A DNA stretch of 64,000 nucleotides from Ignavibacteriota bacterium. Its GTDB lineage: Bacteria > Bacteroidota > Ignavibacteria > UBA10030 > SZUA-254. Shown here in pieces: positions 52,414-61,343 of this stretch. The translations under genes were made by a program, and so were the position numbers. The number at the start of each line of letters is the position of its first letter. Positions within the stretch are counted from its first letter, which is position 1. The notes under the pieces were generated by a model. That model was not told the origin of the DNA, ran no database searches, and saw only the letters and a list, made by a program, of their open reading frames with translations. Where the stretch lies: contig JANYJZ010000013.1 in NCBI GenBank assembly GCA_025358305.1, positions 62,001-126,000 of the forward strand, written 5' to 3'.

Positions 52414-53247
52414 ATGAAACATTCCTTCTTCACCTTGGCTGTGGCGTCTCTTTGCTTCTTCTCTCTCTCTTGCAATGAGACCTCTGTAGGGGTTGCGGTT
52501 CCCCAAGGCGCGGCGGAACTCATTCGCAGCTTTCAAAACGTACCCTGGAGACTCACCTACGCGCAGGTGGCAGGCTCTGCCATCAACTTCTCCACCTACC
52601 GCCCCTTTGAGCTCTTCATCCGGGATGACTCGACGCTGTTCGCTAATGACGACTGCAATTATTATTATATCGGATTCCGGATCTCCGGGGATTCCCTTGC
52701 GGTCACCAGCATCTCCGCGACCGAGGCCGCATGTCCTGATTGGACGACGTTTGATGGCTACACCTTAAGAAAGACCTGGAAGGTCATCATCTCGCCCCAC
52801 CTGTTGATGTTCGCGAGCGGCTCAACCTTCCTGCAGTTGATGTGCGACTTCACCGCACCCGTCGACAAGAACCCCCTCGTCGGCAAGACCTGGCTTCTTC
52901 ACGCATCGAATGATACCGCGTTCCATGTTCTTCAGGAAGTCGGATACCTGCCAACCCTGCAATTGACGCCGAACAGAGAGTACCGCCTCTGGTGGCGATC
53001 GGACTGTGGGCCCGGAACGGATGGCCGGATTGGATTCGGGGGGTACTTTGGCTGCAACGCCGATTCCGGGATACTGTTTCGAGAGTACAACGGGGGCATA
53101 TGCGGGTTTACCCCTGTGCCCTACCAAGATATGCGCACTTTGTCGCGAGGATTTGAACTCTCCAGCGGGTATAGGGTCGCTGATTCCACGGCCACATTTA
53201 CGGATTCTTCGGCCGGCACATTTTATCAATTCGTTAGGTCAGAGTAG
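52414..53247 (+). CDS. META-domain-like lipoprotein, function unknown
   Basis: 277 residues from ATG 52414, which opens a lipoprotein signal with Cys20 (CFFSLSCNET). Two repeats of a META/HslJ-like fold are suggested. The first is ELIRSFQNVPWRLTYAQV with a later DDCNYYYIGFRISGDSLAV. The second is LVGKTWLLHASND with LTPNREYRLWWRSDCGPG and IGFGGYFGCNADSG, each with a Cys in the same place. META domains are associated with surface or heat-induced lipoproteins, but no activity is known. It follows the WNxVSxPL protein by 50 bp in the same orientation. Confidence 0.68.
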   Translation: MKHSFFTLAVASLCFFSLSCNETSVGVAVPQGAAELIRSFQNVPWRLTYAQVAGSAINFSTYRPFELFIRDDSTLFANDDCNYYYIGFRISGDSLAVTSISATEAACPDWTTFDGYTLRKTWKVIISPHLLMFASGSTFLQLMCDFTAPVDKNPLVGKTWLLHASNDTAFHVLQEVGYLPTLQLTPNREYRLWWRSDCGPGTDGRIGFGGYFGCNADSGILFREYNGGICGFTPVPYQDMRTLSRGFELSSGYRVADSTATFTDSSAGTFYQFVRSE

Positions 53248-53382
53248 ATCCCGGACTCTCCTTGTGCGCGAATGGGGGCTCGTGTGATGCTCAATCGCTC
53301 TCGCTTCAAGTTCTTGAACAACTGCACCATCACCAGTGACGATCTTCCAACGCTTCAACCATGACAACAGGAGCACCACAAC

Positions 53383-53862
53383 ATGACCCGATCAGCGGCC
53401 CTCATCTGCACACTCTTCCTTATCATCACCGCGGCCCACTCTCAGACGGCGGGGAAGGACACCCTCTCCATTCATGACGGATTCTTCGGCATGTCGTTCC
53501 AACAGGGAGACCGCGACGTCTCATCGAGCGAGTTCAAGAACCTCTTGAAATCAAGCCCGGACACCACGATCTATCCGCTCTTCAGTAGTGGAGGCACCAT
53601 CAGCACGATGGGCGATGTCCTCGGGGGGATAGGGGGGTTCGGGCTGGGATATGGCATCACGTCGAAACCCTCCAGGACCGCCTTGACCGTCGCAGGCGGG
53701 GTCGTCGCAGTCGTTGGTATCTTCCTGAACGTCGAGGGTGGGCGCAAGATGCAGAAGGCAGTCCTTCAATATAACCGGATGACGCAGGGAATGAGCCCGC
53801 ATGGTTCTCTCATAGAGCTCGACCGGAGAAGTACGCTGGTCGCTTTCTCGGCCCGATTCTGA
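53383..53862 (+). CDS. Small exported membrane-associated protein, unknown
   Basis: 159 residues with a signal peptide (SAALICTLFLIITAAHS). The Gly-rich hydrophobic stretch (GDVLGGIGGFGLGYGI, about 77-94) and a second helix (ALTVAGGVVAVVGIFLNV, about 99-117) suggest a paired membrane hairpin. The N-terminal IHDGFFGMSFQQGDRDVSSS and the Arg-rich C-terminus are polar. I recognise no family with confidence. Similar small Gly-hairpin proteins occur in Bacteroidota surface clusters. No ribosome-binding site stronger than a weak ACAGGAG is seen, about 17 bp before ATG. Confidence 0.6.
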   Translation: MTRSAALICTLFLIITAAHSQTAGKDTLSIHDGFFGMSFQQGDRDVSSSEFKNLLKSSPDTTIYPLFSSGGTISTMGDVLGGIGGFGLGYGITSKPSRTALTVAGGVVAVVGIFLNVEGGRKMQKAVLQYNRMTQGMSPHGSLIELDRRSTLVAFSARF

Positions 53863-53876
53863 TCGCCTGTCGGGAC

Positions 53877-53984
53877 ATGACCATGAACTTCCATCGCCTT
53901 CTGCGGCCTCTCTCCTGCATCGTCGTGATCTTGGCAGGACTCATTTCCACGTGGAGCGTGGGACGGCAAGTGAGCGTCCCATGA
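53877..53984 (+). CDS. 35-residue hydrophobic leader-like peptide
   Basis: ATG 53877 to TGA 53982-53984 encodes MTMNFHRLLRPLSCIVVILA and a further 15 residues. It is a basic N-terminus plus a hydrophobic core, as in a signal peptide, with no mature protein. Its stop overlaps the start of the T9SS protein at 53981 (ATGA). It could be a coupling leader peptide, a remnant of a larger gene, or chance, and no ribosome-binding site is obvious. Confidence 0.3.
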   Translation: MTMNFHRLLRPLSCIVVILAGLISTWSVGRQVSVP

Positions 53985-54874
53985 GAGTAATGAATCCCTC
54001 CCGAAAACCCCTTGACGCGTTCTCCCGTCGCCGATCCAGATCGAGGTTCTCACTGCTCATTCCGATCTCGTTCGGCATCCTGGGCCTTGCGCTCTCCTGC
54101 CCGTCCATGTCGAGCTCCCAGGCGAAGTTCATCTTGCCGTTGACGATAACGAACGGCACAATGACCGCGCTGGACACGTTCGGATTGTTCGAACATGCGA
54201 CGCACTGTATCGACGGACAGCTCGAGCCGAACCTCACGGAAGTGGAATTGCCCCCTCCGCCCCCGTCGATCCTCCATGCGCGGTTCGTCAATCCCAACGA
54301 CTCGACCGCGTGCCTCGGTATGGGGCTTCGGCTCAACCTTCAGGACTTCTGGGTGCCCGACACGTTCCTCCTCCAGATCTCCCAGCCTCCCCAAGGTGCG
54401 TATCCGATCACGGTGAGCTGGACGAAGATCCAGACCGGCGGGGCGGCCCCCTTTGAATTCGACCTTTCCGACGTCCATGGCGGCACATCCATCCACCAGG
54501 AGATGCTCACGACCTCCTCGGTGCAGATCGAGAACGATTCGTCGCTTGTACTGCGCATGGTGGGGTACGGGATCGTCGGAGCTGTCGGGGATCCGCCGCC
54601 GAATGTCCCTCAGAGAATCGCGCTCTTCCAAAACTACCCCAATCCGTTCAACGGCTCAACTACGATCCGGTATGAACTACCGACAAGCGGACACGTAACG
54701 CTCAGCGTTACCGACGAACTCGGGCGCACCCTCCGGACGCTTGTGGATGACGTAGAACAGGCGGGGTATCATGTGGCGAGCTTCGACGCGGCGCTCCTTG
54801 CGAGCGGAGAATACTACTATACGCTGCGGTCGGGGGAGGTTGTTCTCACGAAGAAACTTCTGCTTCTCAAGTAG
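53981..54874 (+). CDS. Surface protein with C-terminal T9SS sorting signal
   Basis: 297 residues from ATG 53981; ATG 53990 is also possible. An Arg-rich N-terminus (DAFSRRRSRSRF) leads into the hydrophobic LLIPISFGILGLALSCPSM, a signal peptide set about 28 residues in. The middle part resembles a beta-sandwich and has no named domain. The end LFQNYPNPFNGSTTIRYEL, then SVTDELGRTLRTLVDD and YYYTLRSGEVVLTKKLLLLK, is the type A T9SS sorting signal, so the protein is exported across the outer membrane. It is convergent with the DUF1501 gene, 21 bp away. Confidence 0.8.
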   Translation: MRVMNPSRKPLDAFSRRRSRSRFSLLIPISFGILGLALSCPSMSSSQAKFILPLTITNGTMTALDTFGLFEHATHCIDGQLEPNLTEVELPPPPPSILHARFVNPNDSTACLGMGLRLNLQDFWVPDTFLLQISQPPQGAYPITVSWTKIQTGGAAPFEFDLSDVHGGTSIHQEMLTTSSVQIENDSSLVLRMVGYGIVGAVGDPPPNVPQRIALFQNYPNPFNGSTTIRYELPTSGHVTLSVTDELGRTLRTLVDDVEQAGYHVASFDAALLASGEYYYTLRSGEVVLTKKLLLLK

Positions 54875-54895
54875 AAGAGAGAGACCAGACGGAGA

Positions 54896-56491
54896 TTATT
54901 TCACGAGCATGAGAGGCTTCACCTCGTTCACCGCCCCGCTCTGAAATCGGCAGTAGTAGACGCCGGCCGGAAGTTCCCCGGCGTCGAACGTCACCTCGTG
55001 GCGCCCCGCCGGAAACACCCCCTGCACAAGCACACGCACCTCGCGTCCCAGCGTGTCGTAGACCTTGATCTCGACGCTGGATCCATTCGTGACAAACGGA
55101 ATGACCGTCGACGGATTAAAGGGGTTGGGATAGTTCTGCAGCAGCCCGGGCGCTGCGGGTAGATCCACTCCGGAGACCTTCGGCAATTTGTTGTCGAGGA
55201 GCGGCTTCCAGATCAAGGGGAGCATCGGAAAGTCCTTTAAAAGCACCGACTCCATTTCCGTTTGTGACACCCGGAACCAGTCCCGGAGAAGTGTCGCGTA
55301 GACCGCGCGGAAATCATTCGACATCGGAACGTTGTCGTTCACCGTCGCCGCGGCCGGGATCACGGGATTCGGCCCGACGATGCCGCCACGCACCGGCCGT
55401 CCGAAGACGAACACCGGGGCGGCGGTGCCGTGGTCGGTCCCGAAGCTCGCGTTCGACTTGATGCGCCGGCCGAACTCCGAGAAGGTCATGCCGACGACGC
55501 GCTTGTCGGCGCCGAGGAGGTGAAGGTCGTCCTGGAACGCGAGGATCGCATCGTTGAGCTTCTTTAAAAGGTTCGCGTGGTTCCCGGTCTCCGTACCGCC
55601 CGTTTGGCTCACCTGAGCCGAGTGAGTATCAAATCCCCCCAGGTTGACGACATAGATGCGCGTCTTGAGGCCGCCGGCGATGAGCTGCGCCACGATCTTC
55701 AACTGGTCGGCAAGAGCGTTCTGCCCGGCGGCCGGATAGAGCTGTGACAGGTTCGTCGCCTTCCCGGCCGCAGCGGTGATGACTGTCGCGTAGAGCTCGG
55801 TCTGCTGCCCCACCTGCCGGATAAAGGTCAATTCGTGACCGGCGGGAGTGTTCGGAGCCTGGTCGACGGCCCCGGCAACGAGCTGATAGAACGAGGTCGG
55901 GCTCGTGAGCGCCATCCCCATCGACACTTCCGGCCCCTGGAGTCCGAGGGACACGACGCTCCCGATCTGGATCGCAAGAGGGTCGGGCGCGACAGCGTTC
56001 GGGTAGCCGACGGGATAGTCGGCATATTCGTCGTCAAGGTAACGCCCCATCCAGCCGCTCGAGAGCGTCACGTTGGAATCCGTCGCGGTGAGCCAGATGT
56101 CGGTCGCGCGAAAGTGCGAGAAGTTCGGGTTCGGATACCCGACGCTCTGGACGACGGCGAGTTTTCCCGTGCCGTAGTACTGCTGGAGACCGGTGAGCGC
56201 CGGGTGCAGCCCCGTCTGGTCTGTGAGCTTTGCGACAAGGGCCTCCGTGATCGCGATGTTGCCGCGCGCGGCCATGAGCGAGGGATACTCGTCCAAGGGG
56301 ATGACGGTGTTCAATCCGTCGTTGCCGCCATTGAGCTGGATGAGGACGAGGACATGGTCGGTCTCCGCCGCCGCGCCGATGAGCGACTCGAGAACCGGGC
56401 CACGGCCGTACGCCTTGAACGTAAATCCCCCCAGGAGCATCGGAAGGATCGACACGGGCACGGTACGCTGCAGGAATGTTCGTCTTTTCAT
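54896..56491 (-). CDS. DUF1501 protein with T9SS sorting signal
   Basis: 531 residues. The N-terminus MKRRTFLQRTVPVSILPMLL is a Tat-like signal (RRTFLQ). The DUF1501 (sulfatase/alkaline-phosphatase-like) fold follows, with LIQLNGGNDGLNTVIPL, NLGGFDTHSAQVSQ, MTFSEFGRRI and TDHGTAAPVFVFG. The C-terminal LLQNYPNPFNPSTVIPF module is a T9SS signal. DUF1501 proteins nearly always pair with DUF1800 proteins and are thought to be secreted, but neither has a known activity. It follows the DUF1800 gene by 9 bp. Confidence 0.92.
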   Translation of the reverse strand: MKRRTFLQRTVPVSILPMLLGGFTFKAYGRGPVLESLIGAAAETDHVLVLIQLNGGNDGLNTVIPLDEYPSLMAARGNIAITEALVAKLTDQTGLHPALTGLQQYYGTGKLAVVQSVGYPNPNFSHFRATDIWLTATDSNVTLSSGWMGRYLDDEYADYPVGYPNAVAPDPLAIQIGSVVSLGLQGPEVSMGMALTSPTSFYQLVAGAVDQAPNTPAGHELTFIRQVGQQTELYATVITAAAGKATNLSQLYPAAGQNALADQLKIVAQLIAGGLKTRIYVVNLGGFDTHSAQVSQTGGTETGNHANLLKKLNDAILAFQDDLHLLGADKRVVGMTFSEFGRRIKSNASFGTDHGTAAPVFVFGRPVRGGIVGPNPVIPAAATVNDNVPMSNDFRAVYATLLRDWFRVSQTEMESVLLKDFPMLPLIWKPLLDNKLPKVSGVDLPAAPGLLQNYPNPFNPSTVIPFVTNGSSVEIKVYDTLGREVRVLVQGVFPAGRHEVTFDAGELPAGVYYCRFQSGAVNEVKPLMLVK

Positions 56492-56500
56492 CGTCGGGGC

Positions 56501-58204
56501 CTACATCAGCTGGTATTCTGCCATGCTCATCATGAGCCGCAGGAGCGACTGGAGCTTCGAGCTCACAGCGGCCTTTTTCGTCGGATCGTTGGGCGTGAGG
56601 AGGTAGTCGTTCCACTCCATCGTCCACTCGTAGTCAGGGAGGCCCGGGATGAGCGTCTCTTTGAGGAACGCCTTCTGGTTGTCGGTGATCGCGACGGGAA
56701 ACAGGTACTGCGAGAACTCGGCGATGAGCACGTTCGGGTCCGATGGGTCCGAGACCTGCAGCAGGAACGCGATCGGATCGATGACGAGCGTGAAGCTCGT
56801 CACCCTGTATCCCGTCGACCCCATCGTGTCGGTGAAGGTCTTGCGCTTCGGCAGCGTGTCCGAGTTGATCCAAAGCTCATGGAACTGGGGCGTCTGGTAG
56901 TACGCCGGCCAGCCAGCGACGTTTGGCGGATCGTGGAGGAGCTGCTGGAGCGTTTCAGCCTGCGACCAGATGTACTTCCAGTGGTTGTACTCCGCGGCAA
57001 GAGTTGATGCGGGCGGGAACTGCACGCCGCATGTCCGCATGTTCCCGACGGTGAGGTCGATCGGGTTCTTGATGAGACAGCCGATGTTCACAGGATCGAA
57101 GAAATGGGCGCTTTTGAAGAGCGCCTGGAGCACCGGGACGATCTCGTAGTTGTTCGACCGGAGAATGTTCGCCAGAGGGACGATCACGTTCGCCTCGGTC
57201 GTGTCGTCGATAAGGTAGTAGACGAACCAGCGGTAGAGCTTCCGGCAGAAGTATTTCGCCGTCTCCTGCTGAATGAAGATCATATCGAGGAGCGCATCGA
57301 CCTCGTTCGCGCCGGCCGTACCGGCCTGGCCAGCGATGAGTGTCGATCCGTACGCGGAGGAGAACTGCTTGTTCGTCGCGTCGTGGCGGCTCGCCGTGAA
57401 ATACGACTGAAGCGTCGTGCCGTTGTCCCGCCAGCCCGAAAGGACACGCGCCGCCGCCTTGACGTCCTGTTCGGTATAGTTCGTATAGTTGCCGGGGGCG
57501 ATCTCCGGACCCTTGCCGACGGTGAAGAGCTCCTGGAGCTCTCGGCCGTAGTTCTCGTTCGGGCTCGCGCCGGTGTTCGTGTTGCCGTTGAGATACCGGA
57601 GCATCGCGCAGTCGATCGTGATGAGCTTTGCGAGCGTCCTGACGTTGCCGAGCGCGTTCGCGCGCAGGAGCGCGTTGTACATGTACACCATCCGAGCGTC
57701 GCCGACGACGTCCGATTCCGTGACGAAATGGTTCTGCCAAAAAAGCGTCATCTTTTCCAGGAGCGAGACGCCCTGGTTGAGCATGAGACCGGTCCACCAG
57801 CACCGCAGGGAGGTGAGCCGCACCGAATTAAAATCGGACGTCGCCGCATTGACCCACGTCTGACCGATGACGGAACCCGTATCGCTCGCGCTCGTCGTAA
57901 GAGGAAATCCTGGATCGGGCTGGGTGGAGAGAAGCTCGGTCACCGCAGCGTCGAGGCTCCCTGCAAGGAGCGACTCGACGTCGGCGCGCCGCACGCCGAA
58001 GGTCGTCCGGCGCAGGAGATGCGCGGCCTGATCTACGCCCCAGGGACCGGTGTACGGTTCGATGCCTGCAAGGCTCCGAGCGACGTGCGGGAGGGCTTTG
58101 TTCGCGAACTTGCTCGGCGCACTGACACTCTTGCCGGAATGTTGTTCGAGGTCCACGCTGGACGGAGAAAGAAGCGATGTTGGAAGCAGGTCTCTGCGTT
58201 TCAT
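56501..58204 (-). CDS. DUF1800 protein, partner of DUF1501
   Basis: 567 residues from ATG 58204 (MKRRDLLPTSLLSPSSVDLE). DUF1800 signatures are clear: HLLRRTTFGVRRADVESLL, MTLFWQNHFVTESDVV, LRYLNGNTNTGASPNENYGRELQELF, DPPNVAGWP and the C-terminal QSLLRLMMSMAEYQLM. The function is unknown. The basic opening may be a Tat-type export leader, though without the usual hydrophobic stretch. It leads the two-gene operon with DUF1501. Confidence 0.9.
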   Translation of the reverse strand: MKRRDLLPTSLLSPSSVDLEQHSGKSVSAPSKFANKALPHVARSLAGIEPYTGPWGVDQAAHLLRRTTFGVRRADVESLLAGSLDAAVTELLSTQPDPGFPLTTSASDTGSVIGQTWVNAATSDFNSVRLTSLRCWWTGLMLNQGVSLLEKMTLFWQNHFVTESDVVGDARMVYMYNALLRANALGNVRTLAKLITIDCAMLRYLNGNTNTGASPNENYGRELQELFTVGKGPEIAPGNYTNYTEQDVKAAARVLSGWRDNGTTLQSYFTASRHDATNKQFSSAYGSTLIAGQAGTAGANEVDALLDMIFIQQETAKYFCRKLYRWFVYYLIDDTTEANVIVPLANILRSNNYEIVPVLQALFKSAHFFDPVNIGCLIKNPIDLTVGNMRTCGVQFPPASTLAAEYNHWKYIWSQAETLQQLLHDPPNVAGWPAYYQTPQFHELWINSDTLPKRKTFTDTMGSTGYRVTSFTLVIDPIAFLLQVSDPSDPNVLIAEFSQYLFPVAITDNQKAFLKETLIPGLPDYEWTMEWNDYLLTPNDPTKKAAVSSKLQSLLRLMMSMAEYQLM

Positions 58205-58360
58205 ATCATGCGTGTGGGGGTGTTCCGCCCCCGTGCGGGTGCAGGGGCGACGAAGAATGAACTCCCCTAGGGTAAGAAGAATCCGGATAAGTATCAAGAC
58301 CCGACCGTCTTAATTGTCTCATTTGTGAAAATAAGGCCATTCTGCACCCGTAGCAGCCCC

Positions 58361-58391
58361 TTTTCTTTTCCCCGCGACATTTCTATATTAC
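58361..58391 (+). promoter_or_regulatory. Possible promoter of the membrane-protein/phosphatase pair
   Basis: TTT in place of TTG (58361-58363), 20 nt, TATATTAC at 58384-58391, followed by GGAAGGAA before ATG 58449. Confidence 0.4.
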
Positions 58392-58448
58392 GGCAATCGT
58401 ACCGCTGGTTGACGCGGGGGTCAAGGACCACTTTGGAAGGAACGGGTC

Positions 58449-59045
58449 ATGAAGAACATCATCATCGGAGGTGTCGTCGGAGGGATCATCTTGTTTTTCT
58501 GGGGCTGGATGGCGTGGGCGGTCTTGCCTCTTCATAAGGCGAGCCTGCGCCCGATCGAGAACGAGGAGCGCGTGGTCGAGGTCCTCTCGACCAACCTCGG
58601 CGTCCGGGGCGTGTACATCTATCCGGGCATGCCGGTCGAGGGCGACGTCTCCGCCGAAGAGCAGCACAGCGCGAGGGAGGAATGGACCAAGAAGTTTCAG
58701 CACGGTCCGATCGGCATGATCATTTACGACCCGCGCGGAAGCGACCCGTTGATGGCGAGCCAGATGATGAGCGGGTTCGTCATCGATCTCGTCTCGGCGC
58801 TTCTCGCCGTCTGGCTCCTGAGCAGAAGCACTGCGTTCTCCGCGTCGTTCATCTCGCGCGTCGCCTACTGCGGCGTGCTCGGCATCCTCATCAGCGTCTT
58901 CTCGCATCTTTCGAACTGGAACTGGCTCGGGTTTCCGCCCGACTACACCACCGCCATGTTCACTGATACCGTCATCGGCTGGCTCCTTGCGGGTCTCGGC
59001 ATCGCCGCGATCGTGAAGGCCCCTGCGGCAAAGGTGGCCGCATGA
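58449..59045 (+). CDS. Integral membrane protein, unknown function
   Basis: 198 residues from ATG 58449 with GGAAGGAA 9 bp upstream. One N-terminal helix (IIIGGVVGGIILFFWGWMAW) is followed by an extracytoplasmic loop (about 28-110) that contains YIYPGMP and MIIYDPRGSDP. Three further helices follow (about 113-135, 140-162, 170-192). The same architecture is seen in widespread uncharacterised bacterial proteins. It overlaps the histidine phosphatase gene by 4 bp (ATGA), so the two are co-translated. Confidence 0.7.
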   Translation: MKNIIIGGVVGGIILFFWGWMAWAVLPLHKASLRPIENEERVVEVLSTNLGVRGVYIYPGMPVEGDVSAEEQHSAREEWTKKFQHGPIGMIIYDPRGSDPLMASQMMSGFVIDLVSALLAVWLLSRSTAFSASFISRVAYCGVLGILISVFSHLSNWNWLGFPPDYTTAMFTDTVIGWLLAGLGIAAIVKAPAAKVAA

Positions 59046-59575
59046 GGACGTTCATCGCCGCCGCTCTGACGGTCCTCATTCTCCTGGCGGCTCCGCCGCT
59101 CCAGGCACAGGGAAATGGTGTCCGGACGACGATCGTTCTCGTCCGGCACGCGGAGAAGGACACGATGAAGACCGATCCGCCTCTCACCATGCAGGGCCGA
59201 GCGCGTGCGCAGCTTCTCGCGCGCATACTGAAACTCTCGGGCGTCCATTCGACGCACTCCACGCAATACAAGCGCACGGTTGATACCGTCGCACCGCTCG
59301 ACTCTGCGCTCGGCATCACGAACGAGGTCTACCCCTCCAACCCGGAGAGCCTCGCATCGAATGTTGCAACGCTCGTCCGGCATATCCTCGCTGAGCACAA
59401 AGGGGAGACCACCGTCATCTCAAGCCACAGCAATATCCTGCCGATGCTCATCCGGGCGTTCGGCGTAGCATCGTCGGTGGAGATCGGCGATCACGACTAC
59501 GACAACCTGTTTATCGTCACCGTCGGGGGCGGGGGAAAGGCGACGCTCGTACGGCTCCAGATGGGGATGGAGTGA
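59042..59575 (+). CDS. Exported histidine phosphatase family protein (SixA/PGAM-like)
   Basis: 177 residues. A signal peptide (TFIAAALTVLILLAAPPLQA) precedes the phosphatase core. The RHG motif is LVRHAEK (Arg35-His36) and the second His lies in ISSHSN, both needed for phosphohistidine catalysis. The SixA-like compact form lacks the longer insertions of phosphoglycerate mutase. Being exported, it probably acts on a small phosphate ester in the periplasm. It is convergent with prfC, 19 bp away. Confidence 0.85.
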   Translation: MRTFIAAALTVLILLAAPPLQAQGNGVRTTIVLVRHAEKDTMKTDPPLTMQGRARAQLLARILKLSGVHSTHSTQYKRTVDTVAPLDSALGITNEVYPSNPESLASNVATLVRHILAEHKGETTVISSHSNILPMLIRAFGVASSVEIGDHDYDNLFIVTVGGGGKATLVRLQMGME

Positions 59576-59594
59576 CGGCAGCGGGGACGGCGCG

Positions 59595-61199
59595 TTAGAG
59601 CGTCGTTCCGTTCCGGAAAGGCATTTCAGAGAGGTTGTAGGAGGGGTTCTTCTCGACGAAGTAGTTGAGGCCCCACTCTCCCGTGAAGAGGATGGCGATC
59701 TGGCCCTCTGCATTCCGGACGAAGGCTGCGCCCGTGGGGAGGATGTTCTCGTTGAGGTCCTCGATCCGCAGGGATGGATCGAGCCACCGGAGAAGCTTCC
59801 ATTCTGTCGGTTCGAGGCGCGACTCCGCCCCGTACTCGCTTTCCAGCCGGTACTGCACGACCTCGAACTGCAGGGGTCCCACCGCCGCGAGGATCGGCAC
59901 GCGCTGCGCCGCGTTCGTCCTCTGGAGTCCCTGGACCACGCCTTCCTGGAGCAGCTGGTCCAACCCTTCGCGGAACTTCTTGAACTTCGACGGGTTCGGA
60001 TTGTTCAGGAGTGCGAACACCTCCGGCGGAAAATGCGGGATCTCGCTGTACACGATCGAGTCATCCTCCGTCACCGTGTCGCCGATCCCGAAATCCGCTT
60101 GGCCCACAAAACCGACGATGTCGCCCGGATAGGCCTCTTCGACGGTCTCCCTCGTTTGTCCAAAGAGTTTGCTCGCGTTGGAGAGACGCACCTTCTTGCC
60201 TGTCCGGACGAGCGTCGCTGCCATGTCGCGCTCGAACTTCCCGGAGCAGACCCGTAAGAACGCGATCCGGTCGCGGTGGCGCGGGTCCATGTTCGCCTGG
60301 ATCTTGAAGATGAATCCCGAAAAGGCCTTCTGGTCCAAGGGCACCGGAACGCCGTTGCTCAGGCGCGGACGCGGCGTGCCCGCGTAGCGCATGAACTGGT
60401 CGAGGAGCAGCTGCACGCCGAAGTTGTTGCGCGCGCTTCCGAAGAAGACGGGCGTGATCTCTCCGTGGAGCACCGCCTCTGCGTCGAACGTCGAACCAGC
60501 CTGATCGAGGATCTCGAGTTCCTCGGAGACCTTCGCGAAGACGTTGCCCGGGAGCCGGTCGAGGATCACCGGATCGTTGAGGTCGCCGATGCTCACCGGA
60601 GCGCGGTACGCGCCGCCTGTCGTCAGTTCGAAGAGATGGACGTGCTTGTCCTGGCGGTCGAAGACGCCGCGGAAGTCGAACCCCGTCCCGAGCGGCCAGT
60701 TCATCGGGACGTTGCGGATCCCCAGGACGTTCTCGAGTTCGTCGAGGAGCTCCAATGGGTCCTTCGTCGGCCGGTCGAGCTTGTTCATGAAGGTGAAGAT
60801 CGGGATCTTGCGGCGCCGGCAGACCTCGAAGAGCTTCCGGGTCTGCTTTTCGATGCCTTTTGCCGCGTCAATGACCATGACGACCGAGTCGACCGCCGTG
60901 AGGACGCGGTAGGTGTCCTCGGAGAAGTCCTGGTGGCCCGGCGTATCAAGGAGGTTCACGCGGTAGCCGTCGTAATCGAACTGGAGGACCGTGGAACTGA
61001 TCGAAATGCCGCGCTTCCGCTCGAGTTCCATCCAGTCCGAGGTCGACTGGCGTTGGTTCTTCCGTGCGGTGACAGATCCGGCGAGCTGAACCGCCCCGCC
61101 GTAGAGGAGGAACTTCTCCGTCAGGGTTGTCTTCCCCGCGTCGGGGTGCGAAATGATCGCAAACGTTCTGCGGCGCTCTATTTCTTCCTTCAATCCCAT
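59595..61199 (-). CDS. prfC: Peptide chain release factor 3
   Basis: 534 residues. The start ATG 61199 (MGLKEEIERRRTFAIISHPD) fits the family better than an upstream in-frame codon. GTPase motifs are G1 SHPDAGKTT, G2 RGISISSTVLQF, G3 DTPGHQDF and G4 NKLDR. RF3 recycles RF1/RF2 after translation termination. The family length (about 530) is intact. It is a single-gene transcript, divergent from the bacilliredoxin gene. Confidence 0.97.
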   Translation of the reverse strand: MGLKEEIERRRTFAIISHPDAGKTTLTEKFLLYGGAVQLAGSVTARKNQRQSTSDWMELERKRGISISSTVLQFDYDGYRVNLLDTPGHQDFSEDTYRVLTAVDSVVMVIDAAKGIEKQTRKLFEVCRRRKIPIFTFMNKLDRPTKDPLELLDELENVLGIRNVPMNWPLGTGFDFRGVFDRQDKHVHLFELTTGGAYRAPVSIGDLNDPVILDRLPGNVFAKVSEELEILDQAGSTFDAEAVLHGEITPVFFGSARNNFGVQLLLDQFMRYAGTPRPRLSNGVPVPLDQKAFSGFIFKIQANMDPRHRDRIAFLRVCSGKFERDMAATLVRTGKKVRLSNASKLFGQTRETVEEAYPGDIVGFVGQADFGIGDTVTEDDSIVYSEIPHFPPEVFALLNNPNPSKFKKFREGLDQLLQEGVVQGLQRTNAAQRVPILAAVGPLQFEVVQYRLESEYGAESRLEPTEWKLLRWLDPSLRIEDLNENILPTGAAFVRNAEGQIAILFTGEWGLNYFVEKNPSYNLSEMPFRNGTTL

Positions 61200-61277
61200 G
61201 GGGTCGAGTAATAATGAGGGACCAATATACGGAATTGCGCGAACTTTTGTCGTTTCGGGCACCGCAACGTGGCGGCG

Positions 61278-61308
61278 TTCCTCTTCAGTGGAAAATTTCG
61301 TATATTAG
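61278..61308 (+). promoter_or_regulatory. Predicted promoter of the bacilliredoxin gene
   Basis: TTC (61278-61280), 20 nt, TATATTAG at 61301-61308. GGAG lies about 10 bp before ATG 61344. Confidence 0.45.
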
Positions 61309-61343
61309 GGGAGATTCGATATCCTTTCACTTTGGAGATCCTT

